A stretch of 64,000 nucleotides of DNA from assembly GCA_963921935.1 (NCBI GenBank), contig OY998175.1, positions 179,959,262 through 180,023,261 of the forward strand. Reading direction: 5' to 3'. The notes beneath the pieces are model-generated. The model ran no database searches. It was not told where the DNA came from and saw only the letters and a program-made list of their open reading frames with translations. The DNA is from Galeruca laticollis. Its lineage: Eukaryota; Arthropoda; Insecta; Coleoptera; Chrysomelidae. Below are positions 53,746-64,000 of the stretch, in pieces. Each line of letters opens with the position of its first letter. Positions within the stretch are counted from its first letter, which is position 1. A program made the translations under genes and the position numbers.

Positions 53746-53983
53746 GAATACAATTTCAAAAAAAATTACAATATTGCTAACCTGAAATTGACAATATTGT
53801 TTAATCAATTTATTTTTCTCGAGATTCTATATTCTACTCACATTACAGCTAGAACTTGCTATCAGAGCCTTTAAAAAGACATTTTTACGATAATGTTCAG
53901 AAATACAGCATAAAAGCAACTACAAAAATATAACAATATACGAAAAACGATGTTTTGTTGTTGTTCAATGCCGTCAGCCCTGT

Positions 53984-54021
53984 CATCGTCCATAAATTCC
54001 AATTGGAATTTATGGACGATG
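53984..54021. repeat. Perfect 38-bp palindrome
   Basis: CATCGTCCATAAATTCCAA followed by TTGGAATTTATGGACGATG, with no spacer or mismatch. GCCCTG occurs just outside on both sides as a direct repeat. It lies in the presumed 5' untranslated region of the zinc-finger ORF. Confidence 0.95.
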
Positions 54022-54245
54022 GCCCTGTTATAAGAGGCGGTTCGTTTTCATTTTCGTCGTTTGTGCATCGGATATTACGAGATAGTCAATCCCCAAACTT
54101 ATATTATTTGGGTTGCATACTTGGTCTAATGGTCTTGCATTCGGTACGTCAAACTTTATACCATGGAATAATTTCTTTGCTTCAAACAGCTGTGTTTATA
54201 TCAAAATCAAACAAAATAACGTTAAGTTTAAAAGTTTTTTTCAAA

Positions 54246-54641
54246 ATGAATGAGAAATCAGTGTGTACTGAGTGCAAGTCATCTTTCAAGCGAATATATG
54301 GGTTGCGGAAACAAGTAAAAATATTTCATGAGGGAAGACTTGATGATCTAGCTCCACTTAAGAAGTGTATGAAGACTTACAACTTCAGTTGTGATATCTA
54401 CAAGAAAAATTTCAACCACAAGAATCATCTCCATAAAAAGACTCATGGCATTTTATCAGTAGATTCCTCAGAATCATCTCCAAAAAATGCAAAGAAGTGC
54501 CCTCTCTGTAGTTTCAAAAATTCGGCTAAAATACAATTACACAGTCACTTTAAGGAGAACCACGACATTGAAACGTCTACTGAAAACTTTGTTTTTGCGA
54601 CAAAGGACGATTTTGAATCACGGAAAAATGAAATTGTATGA
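54246..54641 (+). pseudogene. C2H2 zinc-finger ORF, transposase-like N-terminus (degenerate fingers)
   Basis: The frame is open from 53955, but the likely start is the ATG at 54246 (MNEKSVCTECKSSFKRIYGL), giving about 131 aa. Finger 1 has C-x2-C with the first His replaced by Gln (RKQVKIFH). Finger 2 has its second Cys replaced by Tyr (CDIYKKNF...H...H). Finger 3 (CPLCSFKNSAKIQLHSHFKENH) is complete. The end, TENFVFATKDDFESRKNEIV, resembles the FxSxxxFxxWKxxIE segment following zinc fingers in some MULE/Phantom-type insect transposase genes. A host zinc-finger exon is the alternative. Confidence 0.45.
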
Positions 54642-54842
54642 TCTGATTTTAATAAACTTGCACATGCTTTTCTTATTCAAACTGTGAACCTGTTAGTAAT
54701 AAAAACTGTCTATGGTTTTTAAAATTAGTTTTAGAATATGATTATGATTGATGTTAAGTATTATACTTTTTTAAATTAAGTATTACATTGTTCCCACTTT
54801 TTTCATATTCTACACATGGATGCATTTTTATTTTATTAACAT
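54642..54842. other. AT-rich spacer before fold-back 2
   Basis: No gene was recognised. Confidence 0.3.
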
Positions 54843-57800
54843 CAAACTAACATACTTCCATATTTGATGAAAAAGAATTTTTCACGGGAATGTATTGATG
54901 AATGATTATTTTTCATTTTAATCTAAATCAGTCATCCCCCACCTACCCCTTAAGGGCGGGGGTGAGAGTGACTTTGTAAAATAATCGTAAAAAAAAATTT
55001 TTAAATTTGGAATCAAATTCTACGTAATTTTTTACGTATACACCTAAAATTTCACTTTGAAATCTTTTTTTTATAATGTTATGCAAAAAATTGATTATAC
55101 AATGGTGTAGGACTCTCGGGTCTAGCATACTTCCATATTTGATAGAAAACAATTTTTCACGGGAATGTATTGATGAATGATTATCCTTTATTTTAACTTA
55201 AATCAGTTATCCCCCACCCAACCCCCTAAAGGTGGGGTTGGGGGTGACTTTGTAAAATAGTTGTAAAAATAAATTAGAATTGGAATCAAATTCCACGTAA
55301 TATATTACGTATACACCTAAAATTTCATATTGGTAACTATTTTTTTTTAAGTTATGCAAATAAAATGTTATCAAAAAATTGATTATTCAATGGTGCAGGA
55401 CTCTCGGGAAGTATATATTTGATAAAAACATTTTTTTCACGGGAATGTATTGATGAATGATTATTTTTCATTTTATCCCAAATCAGTCAAAATGTTTCAC
55501 GGAAATGTATTGATGAATGATTATCCTTCATTTTAACGTAAATCAGTCATACCCCCCCCCCAACCCCTAAGGGCCTGGGATGGTGACACGTTTTATTGAA
55601 TATCTTTGGCAATAATGAAGAAAAAATATGAAAATTGGTATACATACTCAAAAAAGGGTTTATGATTCGATGACACACTCAAAATCACCCCAACCCTAAT
55701 ATTTCCCAAACACCCGCCCCCTCTACCCTTATGGTATGAAATAAGCGTGTAATCATTTTTTAATTTGAATTTTATTTTATTAAATATACATATGCCAAAT
55801 AGTAAATTTTAATTCTTATTCGTAAAGCCGCAATAGCGATTTTTATTTTCATTAAAAAATCAATTTTTTTATTACATTTTTTTTGCATAACTTCATAAAA
55901 AAAAGTAATCGAAATGAAATTTTAGGTGTATACATAAAATATTACGTGAAATTTGATTCCAAATTCAAAAATTTATTTTTACCACCATTTAACAAAGTCA
56001 CCCTCGCCCCCGCCCTTAGGGGATGGGTGGGGGATGACTGATTTGGGATAAAATGAAAAATAATCATTCATTAACACATTCCCGTGAAAAATTTTGTTTA
56101 GTAAATATGGAAGTATGCTAGACCCGATAGTGGTGCACCATTGAATAATCAATTTTTTAATAACATATTATTTGCATAACTTTATAAAGAAAAGTTATAA
56201 AAATGATATTTTAGCTGTATACGTGAAACATTACGTATAATTTGATTCCAAATTTACAAAGTAATTTTTACGACTATTTTACACCCCCGCCCTTTGCGGG
56301 TGGGCGGGGGATGACTGAGTTAGGTTAAAATGGAGGTAATTCATTCATCAAAACATTCCCGTGAATTTTTTTTATCAAATATGGAAGTATGCTAGACCCC
56401 ATTTTTCTTGCATAACTTTATAAAAAAAATAGTTACAAAAATGAAATTTTAGGAGTATACGTAAAAAATTACGTGAAATTTGATTCCAAATTGAAAAAAT
56501 TCATTTTTACGACTATTTTACAAAGTCACCCCCAACCCCGCCTTATGGGGGTGGGTGGGAGATGACTGATTAAGGTTGAAATGAAAAATAATCATTCATC
56601 AATACATTCCCGTTAAATTTTTTTTTTACCAAATATGGAAGTATGCTATACCCGAGACTCCTACACCATTGAATAATCAATTTTTTGATAACATTTTTTG
56701 TGCATAAATTTATAAAAAAAAGTTATCAATATGAAATTTTAGGTGTATAAGTAAACAATTACGTGTAATTTGATTCCAAATTAAGACATTTATTTTTACG
56801 ACTATTTCACAAAGTCACCCCCACCCCCGCCTTTAGGGGATGGGTGAGCTCTGACTGATTTAGGTTAAAATGAGAAATAATCATCCATCAATACTTTCCC
56901 GTGAAAAATTTTTTTCTATCAAATATGGAACTATGCAAGTCCCGGGAGTCCTACACCATTGAATAATCAATTTTTTTATAACATTTTTTTGCATAACTTT
57001 ATAAAAAAAGTTATCAAAATGAAATTTTAGTAGTATACTTAAAAAATTACGTGTAATTTGATTCTAAATTAAAACATTTATTTTTACGACAATTTTACCA
57101 AGTCACCCCCACCCCCGCCTTTAGGGGATGGGTGAGCTCCGACTGATTTAGGTTAAAATGAGAAATAATCATCCATCAATACATTCCCGTTAAATTTTTT
57201 TTTTATCAAATATGGAACTATGCTAGACCCGAGAGTCCTACACCATTGAATAATCAATTTTTTGATAACATTTTTTTTGCATTACTTTATAAAAAAAAGT
57301 TATCAAAATGAAATTTCAGTAGTATACGTAAAAAATTACGTGTAATTTGATTCTAAATTAAAACATTTATTTTTACGACTATTTTACAAAGTCACCCCCA
57401 CCCCCACCTTTACGGGGTGGGTGAGGGATGACTGAATTAGGTTAATATGAAAAATAATCATTCATCAATACATTCCCGTGAAAAATTTTTTTCTATCAAA
57501 TATGGAAGTATGCTAGATCCGAGAGTCCCACACCATTGAATAATCAATTTTTTGATAACATTTTTTTTGCATAACTTTATAAAAAAAAGTTATCAAAATG
57601 AAATTTCAGTAGTATACGTAAAAAATTACGTGTAATTTGATTCTAAATCAAAACATTTATTTTTACGACTATTTCACAAAGTCACCCCCACTCCCACCTT
57701 TACGGGGTGGGTGAGGGATGACTGAATTAGGTTAATATGAAAAATAATCATTCATCAATACATTCCCGTGAAATTTTTTTTCTATCAGATATGGAAGTAT

Positions 57801-58395
57801 GCTAGATCCGAGAGTCCCACACCATTGAATAATCAATTTTTTGATAACATTTTTTTTGCATAACTTTATAATAAAAAGTTATCAAAATGAAATTTCAGTA
57901 GTATACGTAAACAATTACGTGTAATTCGATTCTAAATTAAAACATGTATTTTTACGACAATTTTACAAAGTAACCCCCACCCCCACCTTTACGGGCTGGG
58001 TGAGGGATGACTGAATTAGGTTAATATGAAAAATAATCATTCATCAATACATTCCCGTGAAAGTTTTTTTCTATCAAATATGGAAGTATGCTAGATCCGG
58101 GAGTCCCACACCATTGAATAATCAATTTTTTGATAACATTTTTTTTGCATAACTTTATAAAAAAAATTATGAAAATGAAATTTTAGTAGTATATGTAAAA
58201 AATTACGTGTAATTTGATTCTAAATTAAAACATTTATTTTTACGACTATTTTACAAAGTCACCCCCACCCCCGCCTTTAGGGGGTGGGTGTAAGGGATGA
58301 CCTATTTAGGGTTAAATGAAAAATAATCATTCATCAATACATTCCCGTGAAAATTTTTTTTATCAAATATGTTAGTATGCTAGATCCGAGAGTAC
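54843..58395. mobile_element. Fold-back element 2 built of the same ~300-bp units
   Basis: About 2.5-3 units in plus orientation (unit marker CATACTTCCATATTTGAT at about 54850 and 55126, decayed near 55400) face nine units in minus orientation. The minus markers (ATGGAAGTATGCTAGA-type, some diverged) are at about 56108, 56378, 56635, 56928, 57211, 57508, 57792, 58081 and 58370, spaced 257-297 bp. The centre (about 55580-55860) is different sequence. Units contain the same GTCACCCCCACCCCCGCC...GGGGGTGGGTG hairpin and TACGTAAAAAATTACGT palindrome-like motif as fold-back 1. No coding capacity. Confidence 0.85.
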
Positions 58396-58462
58396 ACTTC
58401 GAGGACAACTTATACAGTATAAGTTATACTCAGTATAAGATATACTCGTCCTCAAACTGAAG
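58396..58462. other. Flank of fold-back 2 with short palindromes
   Basis: ACTTATACAGTATAAGT and a GAGGAC...GTCCTC pair. It ends in AAACTGAAGTCTGTGCA, the mirror of the sequence beside the microsatellite at 34.68 kb. Confidence 0.7.
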
Positions 58463-58469
58463 TCTGTGC

Positions 58470-58487
58470 ATACATATATATATATAT

Positions 58488-58535
<48 letters not shown>
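58470..58535. repeat. (TA)n microsatellite
   Basis: About 30 TA units interrupted by ATCATAT near 58489, mirroring the interrupted run at 34569-34674 (ATGATAT). Confidence 0.95.
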
Positions 58536-60064
58536 ATATAGGTGAAGTGAACCATGAATAGTGAGAGGTAGAAATAGTTATACATTCAAACAGAAACAAG
58601 AAATGGAAATTAAATGGTGATTTATATACAACATGAACAGTGATGATATGAAATAAATTTTAACACGTAAGTACTGTTGATAACTATAACTAAAAATGCA
58701 TAAATATCCATGTATCTTATCAGATATTCATGATATTGTAATGTTTATTGGCCTTTTTGATAAAATTTTCAATTTAAACGTTCAAATATTAATTCATTGT
58801 TCACTACTTTTATTTGGAATTCCAAATTAAAACTTAAAATTCACAGACCTTAGTTTCCAATCTTTGGTCCCAGGTAATGCGGCTAAGCGTCTCTTTGTTC
58901 TTGGAGGTTTTTCATTGAAAAATTCTTCCTTCTGGACTTTCCACGTTCCCCCACAGTAGAAGTGATATGAACTGTCCTATTTCATAACTTTTTTACTTTA
59001 AAATGTACTTTTATATTATTTTGTTACAATTTTGTTAGAGAAGATCTATATTGCAGCCTACCATTCTCCCAAAACCAAGCTTCACTGTCTTTTATTCTAA
59101 AAATCAACAACTTCTCAAAAGCAAAGCCGGCTTTTATTGTTTTTTATTCAATAATTGTCATTTGGAATGTTTTTTTATGCAAAATGTAAGATGCTTTAAT
59201 TAAACTGTCCTGGAGGATAATAACACTTATTTACATAGGTTTATATGGTCTTAGGGATTATACAAAATGTTTTTTACATGTATCACAATATCGCATTTCT
59301 TTATAATTCCCTTTTTATGGTGTTTTTATTTACAATTAATTACACAATTTCTACAACCTAAAATGATTATTTATACATATGTAATTGTTCAGTTTTCAAT
59401 TTTGGAATTTTTACTAATGTTATCTGATATAAACTGTTATTTGTTTTCAAATTTGCCTTTTTTATCTTATATTCAATTAAGAACCAAAGATTTTAAGTTG
59501 GCAAGAAAATCACTATATTTTATTACTTCCTCTTCCTAAATTTTTATTGATTTATCAGATTTCTTTGACATATAACATGGCTCTGTTCCGTGTGTTATCT
59601 ATCATAAAGATTCTTTCTTATTTCTTTTTATTAAGTTTTAAATTTTAAACCTTTACTACCATCGTCTGTGAATATAACTAAACAATTAGTAAGTTGAATA
59701 TTAATTTCTGTTATTTCAGGTTTCAAATAAAACTTCATTCTACTCATCCAGACGTTCACACGGCCGTGTTCAGAGTATTCTGAAATGTATTGACATTAAC
59801 TTGACCTTGGATAAATTTTGAAGGTAAAATTTTATACTTATCTATAATGTTATCGTTAAGATTTTTATTCATTATTCTTTAAAGTCTTTTTATAATTGGT
59901 TTTCTCAATATTTGTTAATATATTTACTTATTTCATTCATTCCTTTATCTCAAATCTTAGTTTTTAACTAGGTAGTGTCTAGTAGTCCACCCTACGTATG
60001 AATAAAAAACCTTTTAATATTCATTCACATATGTTAATTAATTTTATATATTAGAAGACTAGTT

Positions 60065-60065
<1 letters not shown>
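58536..60065. other. AT-rich interval, possible exon-like segments
   Basis: A 90-codon ORF at 59267-59539 is very hydrophobic (FFTCITISHFFIIPFLWCFY, VQFSILEFLLML) and could be a membrane-protein exon or chance. At 59718-59822 a segment lies between an acceptor-like TTATTTCAG and a donor-like AAG|GTAAAA. Neither was recognised. Confidence 0.25.

Positions 60066-60107
<42 letters not shown>
60066..60107. repeat. (TA)n microsatellite
   Basis: About 20 uninterrupted TA/AT units just upstream of the second PLE type. Confidence 0.95.
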
Positions 60108-60108
<1 letters not shown>

Positions 60109-60155
60109 TATTATTATATTGAAATCAACGAATAATCTAACCTCCCTTCTTGATA

Positions 60156-61942
60156 ATGGCTTCAAAAACCCTTGGCATTGACACACTTGTCCACAATTAC
60201 TCCAACATCCCTATTTCGGAACACGCCAAACAAGCTCTTGCCAAAGGCTTTAATTACGCTGTCACACCCAAATCCATTCCAATAGAAACGACCATTTGCC
60301 AAATTAAAGAAAATATCTCTCACCTCCCATCCAATCAACCTGAAATTATTAGGCAAGATGTCGCCCAGGTCCTCCGATCATCAAAACCTCCTCCTTCTAA
60401 CCTGGCCTTCAAAGAAAGACAGGCTCTCAAATATATGCACAGCAACCCAAATATTGTGGTCCTCATAGCCGATAAAGGTAACGCTACGGTTGTCCTCAAT
60501 ACCTCGTCTTATCTGAATAAAATTAATAATCTTTTCAACACTTCCGACTATAAAATCGCCCCTAATGACCCTACCACATATCTGGAAAAGGCAACAAAAA
60601 CTTGCATCTGTAAGTCCCAACTTCTTTCCGACATAGAAGCTAAGCAGCTCACCTCACGAGAAAAATCATTCCGCTTTCCTTGAATATACGGTCTTACAAA
60701 AATCCACAAACCTGATCTCCCAGTACGACTCATTGTCAGTGCATTTAACTGTCCCACTCAACTCTTGGCTAAATATCTAGTTGAAAACCATTCAACCAAT
60801 TGCTGAGAAGTCCCAAGCCTATGTTAAAAATTCTCGCCATATCACTGACCTACGCAAAGATTTTGATATTTCTTCCACAGATATCTTGTCAGCTTTGACA
60901 CTGTTTGTCCAACACCTACTTCATATTCCAAGGGAACTTCTACAGACAACTGAAACGTGCCCCCATGGGATCCCCTATCGCTCCGATTATGGTCAACATT
61001 TTCATGGAACATTTAGAAAATTCAGCACTATCTTTTTCTCCCCTCCGACCAATATGTTGCTTAAGATATGTTGATGACATTTTCGTCATTTGGCCTCATG
61101 GAAGAAATAGTTTGAATTCCTTCCTACTCCATCTGAACAGCATACATCCCTGTATCCAATTTACGATGGAAGTGGAAGATAACTCATCTCTACCATTTAT
61201 TGACGTCATGCTTAAGAAGCATTCACCAAATGGTTTATCACACTCCATCTATCGCAAACCCACTCACACCGACCATTTTCTCAATGCCCATTCCCATCAC
61301 TATCCGTCCCAACTTAATTCCGTGATCAATACACTCGTATCCCGATCCATCTCTCTGTCTGACGAATCCAATCTACCATCAGAAATCAATTTTCTAAAAC
61401 AAACTTTGATTCAAAATGGTTACAAAGAATCTCAAATTAACAATAGCATTCAGAAATTTTCTACTCCATTACCTTTCACCATTGACTTAGATAGTCAATT
61501 AAATATATCCCTTTCTTATATTAAAGGAGTGACAGACAGAATCTGCAAAATCTTCAAACCACACGGTATTCGAGCAATCTTCAAACCCCAACAGAAAATC
61601 TCCCACCTAATCAGATCTGTCAAGGATAAAATTCACAATGAACAGCATGCAGTATATGAAATCCCTTGCTAATATTGTCCCCGCACCTACATTGGTCAGA
61701 CCAACCGACGTATCTCCGATAGAGCAAAAGAGCACTTATTGTCTGTCAGAAAATATGATCCTTCTTCCACCTTAGCCCAACATCGTGTCCAAACAGGGCA
61801 CACAATCAATTTCTATAAACCCATAACTATCGTCCCAACTCGCTGCTTCAACTCCAGAATAATTCGTGAAGCTATCGAGATATAAAAACGTCCAAACTGT
61901 TTAAATACCAGGAACGATAGCCAGGCATCTTCTCCAAAATAG
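60156..61942 (+). pseudogene. Second PLE type: RT - GIY-YIG Pol with internal deletion
   Basis: The ATG at 60156 opens MASKTLGIDTLVHNYSN, then ALAKGFNYAVTPKSIP, NPNIVVLIADKGNATVVLN (PLE N-terminal RT block) and, after TGA at 60681-60683, IYGLTKIHKPDLPVR. RT motif A stops at VSFD near 60890 and joins directly to SNTYFIFQGNFYRQ, so about 80 residues are lost. Next are APMGSPIAPIMVNIFMEHLE, the active site RYVDDIFVIW, LPFIDVMLKK, SIYRKPTHTDHF and NEQHAVYEIPC. The GIY-YIG domain follows a TAA (61670-61672): CPRTYIGQTNRRISDRAKEH, and REAIEI near 61867. It is distinct from the other PLE family (different linker and tail). Confidence 0.85.
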
Positions 61943-62244
61943 TTTGTATCGATAGTTATTTGTGATTTTTGGTTTCTTGTCTCTTATGCCTCTGACATGA
62001 ATTCAATTATTGAAAAAATGATAATCAATACTGCTATAATAACACAAATCACAAACGAAGCATAACCTCCGTGTACATATGTGCATGAAACACGAATAAA
62101 ATTGTTGGTGCTCGAGGGGAAAGAGGAAAAGAAAGTTACACTCGAGTAACCTATAATATAAAGTAAAAACAAGTAAAATAACCGTAAGTAGCAAGTAATT
62201 TTAGTTAAAAACTATATCACCTTAATAGTTACTTTAGAATAAAA

Positions 62245-62361
62245 ATGCAGAAAATAGAGTCAACTTCCAGTTCTGAGAAAAGCGATACTGCTGAGCCGGA
62301 AAAAAAACACGCAAAATGGAGACAACAAATTAATCGTAATTTGCATTTTGATTTATACTAA
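62245..62361 (+). CDS. Short hypothetical ORF, possible first exon
   Basis: The ATG at 62245 encodes MQKIESTSSSEKSDTAEPEK, then KHAKWRQQINRNLHF, with TAA at 62359-62361 (38 aa). It is acidic/Ser-rich then basic, and unlike translated AT-rich noise. A weak donor (ATC|GTAATT) lies near 62335, so it may be a coding first exon. No family recognised. Confidence 0.25.
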   Translation: MQKIESTSSSEKSDTAEPEKKHAKWRQQINRNLHFDLY

Positions 62362-63768
62362 CAGTACATTTTTGTCAAAATAACTTTTAAGAAAAACGCA
62401 TTATCGTTTATCAAATTTTAGTGTAGCGGATTTGAATTCTATGAATAGGGAAAATGTGGGGATTTTTTTGTGTTGGTAGGTGGCTCTTATAAAAGGTTAC
62501 CATCACTGATTTACTGAAATGTGACGTAATTCTTTGCTTCGGTCAACATGGCCGAATACAGTATTTTCCTAAAATTATTATTAATCTAAATGTTTATATA
62601 AAACTAGGTTACCTTTCAGAATCCTTTCATCGCATATTTTTCTTTAAAACCATTTACTTTTTGATTCCTTCGTACTGTCAACATCCCTATTGTCGAAAGG
62701 CGTGGCATAAATCTTAACCTCAATTCATTGTTTACATGCTTTACTGGTGATTTAACGAACTTACCGGAACGTTTATCCTTCGTTTCGTTGATAGTTAAAG
62801 ATCATAGATTTGGTAAAGATAATTAAGTTATTCACACGTCTTTAATAACAAGAGCAAATAATCAAAAAGCACAAAACAATAAATACACAGAAGAAGAAGA
62901 AATATAGCAGAGCAGTTGTCAACGTGACGAGCTAAGTCATGCGATTTATATACCTTTCAGCTATTGGTCGACTTGGTGACCCAAGCTAAGACCTCCCTTA
63001 TATCCTTCGAAGCCGACCTTTATCGCATTCTGTTCGGGAATAGGGCATCGAACGAAAAGATTATTGCATGCGAAATCTTGGTGATACCATTGTCTTTTCT
63101 TAGACAATGGTGATACAAATATCAGCTTCAAAATTTATCACGTGATCCCAAACATAAGGTGCGTTCTTTTTTACTGAGATCTCAGATAGTCTCAGCTCAC
63201 ATCAGTGTAATGTGAGCGTTCTTTTTGTTTTACTCACTTCTAAGTGAGCCGAGATTTTTTCTCCCCTTCACCGATGCTGAATGTGTTGTAAGGGGGTATC
63301 AGCACAGCCTATAAAACACACAGCAGAGACTCTTACTTGGCGGGAACAGAATACGCAGCTATTCGCGCATACACGCCCTCCGGTGTAAAACGTCTCAGAT
63401 CAGTGACGAGAATCCAGAAGGAGCTAGTCGTAACCATAGTCGTACGTAATTGGGAGTCTTTTAATCGGTAGATATAAAAATTCGCTTCGATACAAACGAA
63501 TCGAACTACCTACTTCCCAACGCGTTGATATAGCTAAATAATAAATATCAATATTTCACATCACTAGAACAACTTACCTATATTGTATTTTCATAATGTG
63601 TTCATTATATAGGCTGTGGTATCAGTTGGACTAGAGTCGGAAATAAAGTGGAGGGGATGAGGAAATATTTGATTTGCTTGGGTTATTTGTAGTTTTATCC
63701 AAGGTTATCGATGGCTTTAACTATTGACATACAAACACACATAATCTATTTTTCTTTTGTTATAAATT

Positions 63769-63858
63769 ATGGATGCAATAACATTATTAGATGCTGATAC
63801 GAATTTGTCGTATAGTTTAAATCTATCCCTTGAAGGTGCACAGAGGGCGAAGGAAGGT
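63769..63858 (+). CDS. Hypothetical first-exon-like ORF
   Basis: The ATG at 63769 encodes MDAITLLDADTNLSYSLNLS, then LEGAQRAKE, followed by a donor-like GAAG|GTAACA at about 63857-63863. If unspliced, the frame ends two codons later. The peptide looks protein-like but was not recognised; the rest of a gene would lie beyond the window. Confidence 0.3.
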
Positions 63859-64000
63859 AACAACTAATAATGTTGGAATGTTAGCCATAATACAAGTCTT
63901 AACTCAAAGAACTATTTGAAAGTAAAAATAACAGAATCAAGCGTGGTTATCAGAGATATCGACAATATCGAGATAGGTTATATTTATATGTTTTGTTTCT

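Larger units (their letters stand above)
61943..64000. other. Right end of window, mostly unassigned
   Basis: AT-rich sequence with a more GC-balanced stretch at 62900-63430. That stretch contains ACTGAGATCTCAGAT, CTCACATCAGTGTAATGTGAG (self-complementary) and a TATA box (CCTATAAAACACAC, about 63310), features of a TE terminus, LTR or promoter that I cannot resolve. Minus ORFs at 61984-62194 are not supported. Confidence 0.3.

Noticed and set aside
59267..59539. Hydrophobic ORF as a chemoreceptor exon
   Set aside because: Hydrophobic runs are expected from T-rich DNA; no receptor signature or splice support could be confirmed.
63100..63260. Possible LTR or hAT terminus around GGTGCGTTCTTTTTTACTGAG
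   Set aside because: Self-complementary stretches are visible, but no partner terminus or TSD was found in the window.

Overview
The window is AT-rich eukaryotic DNA, roughly two-thirds A+T by eye. It has long non-coding stretches, splice-like signals, AT microsatellites and a dense mixture of transposable elements (TEs) from families typical of insects: Jockey-type LINEs, gypsy, Penelope-like elements (PLEs), several hAT lineages, mariner/Tc1/IS630 relatives and piggyBac MITEs. An insect source (a beetle or a hemipteran is plausible) is an inference from element types only. There is no sign of operons, CRISPR or other prokaryotic organisation.

Layout. 1-2.5 kb: a 57-bp tandem repeat and a 5'-truncated LINE with RT and RNase H. 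3.9-6.3 kb: a gypsy element collapsed to RNase H and integrase remnants between LTR ends, then a separate related LTR beside a PLE remnant. 6.7-10.4 kb: a KRBA2-like fragment, a repeat with an internal duplication, a decayed Tc1-like transposase and a 60-bp-arm hairpin. 12.2-13.2 kb: a PLE scrap and a Crypton-like recombinase fragment. 13.4-18.9 kb: a nearly complete Jockey-type LINE with target-site duplication (TSD), inserted into a PLE endonuclease ORF. 19.3-19.6 kb (minus): the only convincing host exon, the first exon of an acyl-CoA synthetase/4-coumarate-CoA ligase-like gene with TATA box and splice donor.

19.9-31.7 kb is a nested structure: a ZMYM-type hAT (imperfect 8-bp TSD) contains other hAT remnants, a Buster-type hAT (8-bp TSD) that itself contains a PLE, which contains a solo LTR (4-bp TSD, TG...CA), plus a MITE near the 3' end. 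At two of these boundaries, taking out the insert puts reading frames back in register. 33.7-36.8 kb: an AT-rich inverted repeat, a CA/TA microsatellite and a fold-back element made of ~300-bp units. 37.5-39.6 kb: two transposase-like remnants on the minus strand. 41-44.4 kb: a PLE end, a MITE, a DD41D mariner-like element with ~250-bp terminal repeats and a complete piggyBac-type MITE. 45.4-50.2 kb: two large inverted-repeat elements, one carrying a tRNA-Phe-like sequence and one carrying a decayed mariner. 51.3-54.6 kb: a minus-strand hAT, an IS630-like C-terminus, a PLE end and a C2H2 zinc-finger ORF. 54.8-58.4 kb: a second, larger fold-back element of the same ~300-bp unit. 60.1-61.9 kb: a second PLE type with RT and GIY-YIG domains. 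The last 2 kb holds only two short exon-like ORFs.

Nearly all coding sequence is decayed TE sequence. The most notable observations are the nested hAT, the two fold-back satellites in mirrored surroundings, hammerhead-like motifs in PLE terminal repeats, and three precise insertions with TSDs. The host-gene content is small and mostly uncertain.
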